Below are positions 56,800 through 64,000 of a stretch of 64,000 bases of DNA, in pieces (position 1 is the first letter of the stretch; every line of letters starts with the position of its first letter). A program made the translations under genes and the position numbers. The notes beneath the pieces are model-generated. The model did not search any database and was not told the DNA's origin. It was given only the letters and a program-made list of their open reading frames with translations. Source of the DNA: Amaurobius ferox (taxonomy: Eukaryota; Arthropoda; Arachnida; Araneae; Amaurobiidae); the NCBI GenBank assembly GCA_951213105.1, contig OX578146.1, positions 53,901,069-53,965,068 of the forward strand, given 5' to 3'.

Positions 56800-57400
56800 A
56801 CGAATGTGATTTTTTAAATATACTGGTATACTTAAATAGTCTATGTACTTTTGACTATAAACTTATTTTTAATTCCTTTAACTTATCTTTGCTTATGGCT
56901 ACACTTGAACAACAGTGTTCTATTGGACGATGGACGGAAGACTGTAATGTTGGCTGAAAAAATAGCGGAGGTCTTTAACATTGTCAGTCGAAACCGTGGA
57001 AGTGACGTTATAACTTAAGAAGTTTATTGATGATAAGAAATATATTGAAACAAGATTCGAGAATCAGGTAAAACCTCTATTGCAAAGAGAAGTGCAATTA
57101 GCTTCTGGAATATTCTACCGTACCTGCTTGTTGTGAGGAATTCATATGACCAGAACACGTGTTTGTGCGGACATAATAATTCTCTAAAAATACAAAAAGG
57201 TGCTGCGAACGTCGTAGTGATGAATGGTCGTTTGTCGTAAGAGGTTGCATTGAATATTTTCTTTAGTATCTGCATGTCACAGATTACGGTTACCACCACT
57301 TTTGCTTTGTAAACTTTCGAAGAGAAAATATCATACCCAAAGAATATTTGACTGTTAAATAACAATAGAATAAATTGAAAGTAAGGCGTCGTATTAATGA
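56800..57400. other. No recognisable gene
   Basis: No motif in the longest frame (57024-57410, minus), which runs into the SINE-2 tail. Confidence 0.4.
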
Positions 57401-57433
57401 GGAACAACATGAAGCTTTGTAACGAGCCTTGCT

Positions 57434-57915
57434 GTCACGATCGGGACTCGAATCTTGGATCTCTAAACTGGCCAACAGCCGTTCTACCGTTGAACTAATA
57501 GGACGAAATGGCAAGTTCTTATTTTCGAAGTGGACTCTGCGTTCTTCACTCTCTAATGTTAGATTGGCCTGCAATTGACAATTTGACGGCCATTTCCTGC
57601 TATTTTTACCTCAGGTTAGCCTCCTGCTACTACTATTTTTACCTAGGTTAGTATCCTGTTTGCTCGTTATCCTCCCAATTTGAAATTGGCGCTTCAGAGT
57701 CCACCGAATCCGTACTAGTCGTACTAGGGTTACTTTCAGACCTACCACATTTTTGCAATAACCTACAGGGTTGATCTGTTTGGACGCCATTGTAAAGAAC
57801 CTTGCTGCCCCAACAAGGACTTGAACCATTGATCTCCAAACTGGCCAGCCGACTCTCTATCGTTGAGCTATTGGGGCGAAATTGCAAGCTCTTACTTTCG
57901 AAGTGGACTCTGAAG
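57434..57915 (-). mobile_element. Tandem SINE-2 copies, two tRNA heads 373 bp apart
   Basis: tRNA-like heads at 57807-57877 (B box GGTTCAAGTCC) and 57434-57504 (GATTCGAGTCC), same orientation. Between them lies one full body with the same markers as the copy at 56535. The region directly before each head (CAGAGTCCACTTCGAAA, AAGAGCTTGCAATTTCG) is conserved, so the unit is a head-to-tail tandem. Confidence 0.82.
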
Positions 57916-58250
57916 ATTTTCTGAAGACTTGTAGTTACCTAGACTCGTATGATGATGATGATGCGCATTGCAGATCTAATATCCAAATGAAAGAATATCT
58001 TCAAGGAAGTAATATACAAGAACACGATCGCAGGCACATGAAAAGGAAACTTGTAGAATATTATGCAGATAGGTTATATCAGGGGAAAAGCTGATGTGGT
58101 AACTCTTCTGGAAGATTCTAATAGCATTCCTCGAATTTATCATTCCAAGACAAATGATTGTGACATTGATCTGCAGAAGATCTATATAAGATCTATATAA
58201 TAGAAGCTGCTGCAAAACTCAAAACGAATGTCAAGTTACCTCACTGAGCA
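57916..58250 (+). pseudogene. Decayed ORF fragment of unknown family
   Basis: Frame pieces NIQEHDRRHMKRKLVEYYAD, then after a one-base shift ADVVTLLEDSNSIPRIYHSK and, further on, IIEAAAKLKTNVKLPH. Together these look like one diverged protein, possibly the same gene as the Cys-rich tail at 60170-60340, with a SINE between them. I do not recognise the family. Confidence 0.35.
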
Positions 58251-58384
58251 AGAAAAGGCGTATATCAGGTTACATATGTAAATCAGGTTACAATGATGAA
58301 AGTGCTTTGGATTACTTTTTCAGTAGTTTGAGGTTGCTGTAACCCTAAGTTATTTGTAGGAGAATATGTCTCAATTAAAATATG

Positions 58385-58769
58385 TTGTTGTTGAGACCCA
58401 GACCGTCCGACCTACCAGAAAGTGTAAGGTAATCGTTTGGACGGCCGGGAAGTGCCACCCAATTTAGACCGGAACCCAGTGGGGGAGGCATCCACAGGGA
58501 CCGTACCCTCCTTCCCCTACCACCAACCTCTCGGAAGGACGTACGGACCCACATGCTTAACGTGATCGTACTCCGCATGAACACAGCGGCAGTTGTGGCA
58601 GCTTGCAAATCCAGCGCGCAAACCACCGGACTACCGCGTTCGAAATGTGCCAACAGCACGCGGTGCTCCCTGGTGGCCACCCACCCAAGTACTAACCGCG
58701 CCCGATGCTGCTTGACTTCGGTGATCTAACGAGAACTGGTGTTTTCAGCACGGTAAGGCCGTTGGCTCA
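58385..58769 (-). mobile_element. Composite SINE: 5S rRNA head on a SINE-1 body with B box deleted
   Basis: On the minus strand: 5S-like head (58766 to about 58648), linker CATTTCG, then a SINE-1 head lacking the B box (GCGCGCTGGATTTGCAAGCT joins directly to GCCACAACTGCCG), the SINE-1 core and its CAACAACA end. TCAATTAAAATATG (58371-58384) and TCAATTAAAGTATATG (58770-58785) flank the whole, so 5S plus body moved as one unit. Compared with 26245-26533, about 25 bp carrying the B box is missing. Confidence 0.87.
58648..58766 (-). pseudogene. 5S rRNA-derived SINE head
   Basis: Minus strand GCCAACGGCCTTACCGTGCT ... GATCACCGAAGTCAAGCAGC ... TTAGTACTTGGGTGGGTGGC ... GCGTGCTGTTGGC. About 119 bases. 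Similar to, but distinct from, the head at 33972-34090. Confidence 0.92.
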
Positions 58770-58785
58770 TCAATTAAAGTATATG

Positions 58786-60165
58786 TAATAGGGCAGAGAA
58801 TTATGCAAGATATTCGCCCAAGACCTTTAATATGTCCTCTCCAGATCAGTGTTGGCGTTTAACTACACCATAACTTCAGATCAAGGTACATTATTTAAGT
58901 TTTTCATAAGCTGGAATTCTGTTCTTCCTACAATGAAGTTTATTTATTTAGTTACCAGGCTGTTCAGCTCACCCAAAGGGGTGTACAGTAGTTACAAGGG
59001 ACGACCAGGAGAAACACAGAAAAACAACAAATATACATTCATAGAAAATATATATAGACATAGAGTACATTAATGAATACAAAAGTGAAACAAATAAATG
59101 AAATTATATAAAAGTGTAGAAAAATAATTTTGAATGAACCTACAATGAAGTTGCAAAATTAAACAAAATACCATACGTACTAGTAGTTCCAGTTCCTTAC
59201 AGGATAAGTTCTATAATTGTGTTAGACGCTTATAATGGTGACCACAACATCCTCATCCTAGTTGGTAAGAATAGTTTCCATGGTATGAGAATAATCACAC
59301 AGTAACTCCAGCAATCAAAATCTCACCCGTAACTCCAAGGCACGATATTGCATACAGTGACTTAAAGAATCTCGCAAAAGTCTCTCATACTGAGTACAGA
59401 TTCGCAAGAGATACCTGATATAGGGAATTATTTTCCACGAACTAGCATCATCAAGTTTTAGTATCAACAAATTCGATGTTACATGTCGCAAATATCTTGG
59501 CTATTTTCTGGAAATCATGAACTAAATTGGTCTGGAATGATGCCCACAATTTACAGTAGTTCAAGTCTTTAGCATTTGGGAAAGGCATCGTTGTTCATAA
59601 TTGACATGCCCCCCCAAAATATACCTTGTATAATATCAAGTATCAATTATCAAGTTAATAATCAAGTATCTGAACAGGATTGCACATGATCAGAATGTTC
59701 CATGTATTGTTATATTTGATCAGCCTCAGTTCCCGAAAAAAGAAACATTGCTGTTTCAAAGGAGGATTATTGGCTGCGTCCAGTTACACGAATCTTGCAG
59801 ATATCATGTATTAAAATCTTTGTGGTTTACCTTCTACATTATTTGAATATCGCAGTATATAAAGAAAGGCTGATAAGTCTCAATTAACACATGTAATACT
59901 AAAGAAGTTTGATGAATTACACACTGAACTTTTTGAAATACAATCTACTAATCAGTATGTCATAGATGGGGACTCACCATTGCAATGCATTCCGTGGCAC
60001 AGACATGATACACGAGAACTTTGCGAACTCCGAGCGATTGCCGCCTACCGAATCTGCCACAAATTGCCATAGCTTCCGCGCCTAATATCAAGCCAGAGCG
60101 TGACAATCAACCGAAAAGAATCTCAATCCAAAAGAATTGGGCCGATATTAGAAATAATTCCATTT
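58786..60165. other. No clear gene; possible decayed coding near 59900-60080
   Basis: A plus frame reads TELFEIQSTNQYVIDGDSPL then QCIPWHRHDTRELCELRAIA, which may belong to the decayed ORF on either side. The rest is AT-rich without motif. Confidence 0.35.
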
Positions 60166-60169
60166 TATC

Positions 60170-60345
60170 CCCACAATATGTGACTTGTCATTAGCTCCAG
60201 ACTTGTTATTGATTATATGATACGCTGTTCCTGCACGACACACTGTGTAACCATGAGATGTCCTTGCAAAAATAATGTGGTGACCTGTTATGCTGCTCGT
60301 GGAGAGTGCAAAGTCAGTGGCTACGATAATTGGGTTACTAACGGA
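60170..60345 (+). pseudogene. Cys-rich C-terminal fragment of a decayed protein
   Basis: CDLSLAPDLLLII shifts by one base into RCSCTTHCVTMRCPCKNNVV then TCYAARGECKV: seven Cys in a CxC-x3-C-x4-CxC-x6-C-x6-C array, a pattern of zinc-binding tails. The frame runs on into AT-rich sequence with no conserved part. The family was not identified. Confidence 0.45.
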
Positions 60346-60559
60346 TATGAAGACAGCAGCAGTCATACAAATGATCGATTTTTTTTGGGGGGTTATCATG
60401 TACTTAGATTTTGGGTTGTCGTGTTTTGGAGTCATCTGATGCGATTGATGTTTCATATATCATTGTATCTTATTACACGTATTATTTTTATTCTGAAATA
60501 CATTAAATATAATTTTAGTATTTTAATAGACGTAATTATTTTCTATTGAAACACCCAGT

Positions 60560-62198
60560 ACCCCGGAAAAAAGGAAAAAAAAATATATTATGTCATGATC
60601 GCCATTTTGAAATACGATAATCGGGGCTTTCCACTGACCCGATTTTGTCGGATTTTGGATATGTTAAACAGTGCCTATTTCCGAGTCGAAAAACACTTCC
60701 GTTGCAATTTTGCCCAGGTCTGATGATATTTTTTCATAGTTTGACTGGATTGTAATGAAAGTTAATTTTAACATCCTGCTCATAGTGGTAGTCGCAAACA
60801 GCTCCCCTCTGAATTGGGTCTCCAATTTCAAAAATTCATCAACTACAAATTAACTTTGGTAACATGGAGATAAATATTATGTACCGCAATATACCACCGT
60901 TAGCGAGATTTGTCTGACTTGTACAGATAACGCAGACACTATTACCTTGAAAATTCTATCAGTGCATTCGTTGTTGAAGAGTTCTGATAAAATAAAGCAC
61001 TCAGATATCGGTTCTAATGTCTGCCCAGGATAACTTTTAGCCTACAAAATAAAACTGCTTTGATATAATATTACATTTATGTATTTTATATATTTTAAAA
61101 TAGAATTTTCCTCCATTCCCTTATTTATTAAAAAAATAGTTATTTTTAATTCAGTTTATATAGCTAAAATTGTGAGGTTAGGTTTAGATACTTTTACAGC
61201 ACACCTAAAATGTATTCTGACAATCATTATGACAGAAATAATATAAATATTAAATTGTATGTTGTATGCATGAAAAATGTTATATTAAATTATATAAAAA
61301 AGTGTCTCTATAATCACATAAAAAAATTCAATACGAGAGCAAAATCTCGTAAAATTTTTCTAATCACTTTTTGTAATATTGTTGATAAATCTATAAGCAA
61401 TTTGAATATAAACTGCAATCCAAATGTTCAGTAATTTGGACAGTAACACAATGGGCGACAATCAGAATTTGCTCTGCAACCGTGCAGTAAACCCATGCTT
61501 GTCTGGATAGACAGAGCAACAAGCAACCATCCCAGTAACATAGTTGAATTCCAAATTTTTGGTCCTGGTATTGTGATGGATTCTATTGTAGAAGTAGGCG
61601 TAAATAAACCTCCTTGCATTTACAAGTTTTTCTTCATTAATGATTGTATAGTTAAATAACTCATCCATCTATTTTCTTGTGAAATTTAGAGTTGATTAGA
61701 GGAGAACTCGATGAATTAGGAACGATTTATTGTTCCTGGCTTAAATTTTGGAGCACAGGGACCCCTCTAATAATTATAAAGGGGACCTTGTACTTTACTG
61801 TTGTATAGGAGACAATCAGACAAGGACTAGAGCAGCTCTACCTCCAATAAAAAATTACATAAATTGATGATCTTGATAATTATGGTCAATTATAGAAATT
61901 ACTACAATCTGTAATTCTGAATAGTAGGGGTATGTATCAATTGTACATATGGCCACGCCCACATTCATTCATTCCTATTTTTAGCATTTAGAGCTTTCTG
62001 GGGGCATCAAAATAGTGATTATTTCCAATAAATATAGAAGAGGTGAGTAATCTTTTAAGCATGATGGTTTAATTCCAAATCACTATTTCTGTACGTGCTA
62101 AATGGCGCAAGGAAAAATAGGTAAATTAAAATACCTTTCCAGTGTGAATTTCTTATTGGCACTAATTTTGTCCTTTCAAGACTAAATTTCATTTTTTA
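60560..62198. other. No clear gene
   Basis: A 68-codon minus frame from ATG 61668 (MDELFNYTIINEEKLVNARR, then FYNRIHHNTRTKNLEFNYV) is unrecognised and may be a decayed exon or transposon piece. Confidence 0.35.
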
Positions 62199-62200
62199 TA

Positions 62201-62941
62201 CAGGGTGATTATAATTAAAGTTCCAGGTTTGAAAATGGTCTCAAATAAAAAGCATTGGTCAGAATGATTTGAAATTTTGCATGAATACTCGTGGAGCAAT
62301 GGAATTTTATTTGAAGAAAAAAGCAGTAGTTCAAAAAGTCGCCGCTAGGAGAATAATTGGCGCTTTACTACACTAGAATGCAATACAAAAGCAATAAACG
62401 TTGACTTACTCATTGGCTATTGACGTAATAAATGTTCAATATGCTGTCCTTTGCATTCTGAAACAAGCTGAAAGCGCAAAATAGCGTGTTCAACAACAGA
62501 TTTGAGTGTCTCTGTAGAGATGTTGTGGATGTGATGCGTGATGCTAGCTTTAAGTTCCGCTAAATTGGTAATGTATCCATTAAATACCACTTTCTTCAGA
62601 TGCCCCTAAAGCCAAAAATCACATGGATTGAGATCAAGGGAACGTGCTGGCCATCTTACAGGAAAATGGCGACTGATGATTCTGTCATCTCTAAAATGAC
62701 TGCGAAGTAGCCGCTTCACTGGTTTTGCGATATGTGGTGGAGCCTCATCCTGCATGAAAATAGTGTTATCGATACACTGACGCTCTTGCAGTGTGGGTAT
62801 AACGTGATTTTCAAAAGACGTTCATATCCATGGTCATTGACAGAACAGGTGACGGGGTCATGAGGACCAACTTCCTCAAAAAAGAAAGGCCCGATAATAA
62901 ACGCTGCTGTAAATCCGCACCACACAGTGACTTTGGGGGAA
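62201..62941 (-). mobile_element. Mariner-type DDE transposon, truncated, with transposase C-terminal half
   Basis: TIR CAGGGTGATTATAATTAAAG next to TA, the same family as the MITE at 40945-42175. The transposase C-terminus points toward this TIR. The element stops at about 62941, where a TACGTA-rich array begins; the other TIR is missing. Confidence 0.82.
62430..62938 (-). pseudogene. Transposase (DDE superfamily, mariner-type), frameshift and stop
   Basis: From 62938: VWCGFTAAFIIGPFFFEEVG, VNDHGYER, a one-base deletion in a T run near 62815, then CIDNTIFMQDEAPPHIAKPV (catalytic Asp), DDRIISRHFPVRWPARSLDL, NPCDFWL with a TAG where Trp is expected, GHLKKVVFNGYITNLAELKA, and a C-terminus to a stop near 62420. 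The last catalytic residue appears to be Asp in NPCDF; I count 42 residues between the two Asp. The first catalytic Asp is missing with the 5' part. Confidence 0.8.
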
Positions 62942-62949
62942 TGAACCCA

Positions 62950-63530
62950 GGTAGCACAAATACGTAATTCTTACATATCAAGCAATACGTAATCTTTACG
63001 TGTTAGGCCATACGTAATTATTACGCAAAAACGGTATGTTAGAATACGGTATACCAACCGTTGCAAAGAAGGTTATTAATACGTATCCTTATACATTATT
63101 ATTACGTATCCTTATACGTTAATATTACGTATATTCACATACGTTATTATTACGTATATGCACATACATTATTATTACGTATCCACATACGTTATTATTA
63201 TGTATATCCACATATGTTATTATTACATATCCAGATACATGTTAATTACGTATCACATACGTGTATATTACGTATATCCACATACGTTATTATTACGTAT
63301 CCAGATACATGTTTATTACGTATCATATACGTGTATATTACGTATATTCACATACGTGTTTCTTACGTATATCCACATACATGTTTATAACGTGTTCCCA
63401 TATGTATTTATAATGCATTCCAATTTATATTGTGTTTCAACATGTATTTATTACATGTTTATATTGTGTTTCTACACGTATTTATTACGTGTTTATATTG
63501 TGTTTATATACATATTTATCACACATTGGA
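62950..63530. repeat. TACGTA-rich tandem array, period about 25 bp
   Basis: Variants of CATACGTTATTATTACGTAT plus CCA repeat throughout, most regular at 63075-63380. TACGTA is self-complementary, so each unit is a small palindrome. The array abuts the broken end of the mariner-type element. Confidence 0.88.
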
Positions 63531-63574
63531 CAACTCTACGGTATAGTGCATGTTGCAGACATGATATTTAGAAA

Positions 63575-63790
63575 GTTTTATGCATCTTTGTAAAACAAAA
63601 ATATTGAGCTAGGTGAATATATTTTTACAATAGATGTCAAATTTTCAGATTGTGTTGATTTCAATAATGTACTTGAATTTATAAATTTAAGTACATATTA
63701 ATATTGAAATCAACACAATCTGAAACAGTATCTTTAAAATTTAAAATACATTCATCTAAATCATATTTTTACAAAGATACGATACATCAA
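63575..63790. repeat. Imperfect inverted repeat, about 210 bp, MITE-like
   Basis: Inner arms TTCAGATTGTGTTGATTTCA and TGAAATCAACACAATCTGAA are perfect; outer parts GCATCTTTGTAAAA and TTTTTACAAAGATAC also pair. No target duplication found. Confidence 0.8.
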
Positions 63791-64000
63791 ATGTGTCATG
63801 TATGCAAAATTCACAATACTATAGAATCACTCTGTTCATATATAATATAATTTTTATTTTAATTTATATTATATATTGTTAATACAATAATTTTAATGCA
63901 AAAATGTTTTTTTCCTATATTTTCAGTTTATATTTAAATATATTTTTAATTCTAATTATTTCTAAATATTGGAAAAATTATAATCTACTACATTATGAAA
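63791..64000. other. AT-rich end of window, no gene
   Basis: Nothing recognisable. Confidence 0.5.

Noticed and set aside
60721..60760. Further hammerhead motifs (CTGATGA)
   Set aside because: Other CTGATGA occurrences (for example here and near 43346 and 62668) lack a stem II followed by GAAA.
63061..63571. Tyr/Ile-rich proteins from the TACGTA array
   Set aside because: The frames are simple translations of the tandem repeat.

Overview
The window is AT-rich eukaryotic DNA that consists almost entirely of mobile elements and their debris. I find no intact host protein-coding gene. The mixture suggests an arthropod, most likely a spider or other arachnid: Jockey-like LINEs, Penelope-like reverse transcriptase fragments, several Tc1/mariner types, tRNA- and 5S-derived SINEs, and many hairpin-ended repeats. 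The assignment is an inference from repeat style, not from a marker gene.

Layout. 0-5 kb: a Penelope-like (PLE) RT fragment between perfect 151-bp inverted repeats and (TA)n tracts, then an 18-unit 63-bp minisatellite. 9-20 kb: a truncated Jockey RT, a DINE-1/HINE-like repeat, a DD41D mariner inserted in an old SINE, a long-TIR MITE, and a 3.25-kb Jockey-like LINE carrying part of ORF1 and all of ORF2, with a few lesions. 21.8-22.2 kb: a small inverted-repeat-bounded unit holding a candidate hammerhead ribozyme. 24-30 kb: HINE-like copies, SINE insertions with clear target duplications, and a 32-bp minisatellite. 33.4-35.3 kb: a PLE fragment, then a Tc1-like element interrupted by a SINE with a 5S rRNA head fused to a tRNA-Ser-like module. 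35.3-40.7 kb: six HINE-like copies in one orientation, four of them directly adjacent. 41-47 kb: a MITE with an expanded 148-bp subterminal repeat, then a second HINE-like family as an inverted pair. 48-52 kb: another LINE RT remnant and a large palindrome built from a PLE C-terminal fragment. 53-59 kb: dispersed tandem repeats, a tandem tRNA-derived SINE, and a second 5S-headed SINE. 60-64 kb: a decayed Cys-rich ORF, a truncated mariner-type transposon, and a TACGTA-rich array.

The most interesting signals are: (1) two repeat families (A/C and B) with the same plan of a 5' hairpin, a (GTCT/GT)n tract, a 3' subterminal inverted repeat and a terminal stem-loop, which matches nonautonomous Helentrons (DINE-1/HINE); (2) two SINEs whose full-length 5S head is joined to different tRNA-like bodies, one of which has lost its B box; (3) a hammerhead-like motif with a self-complementary helix III; and (4) PLE-like RT fragments repeatedly found next to (TA)n and inverted repeats. 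Alignments here were made by eye; no database search was possible.
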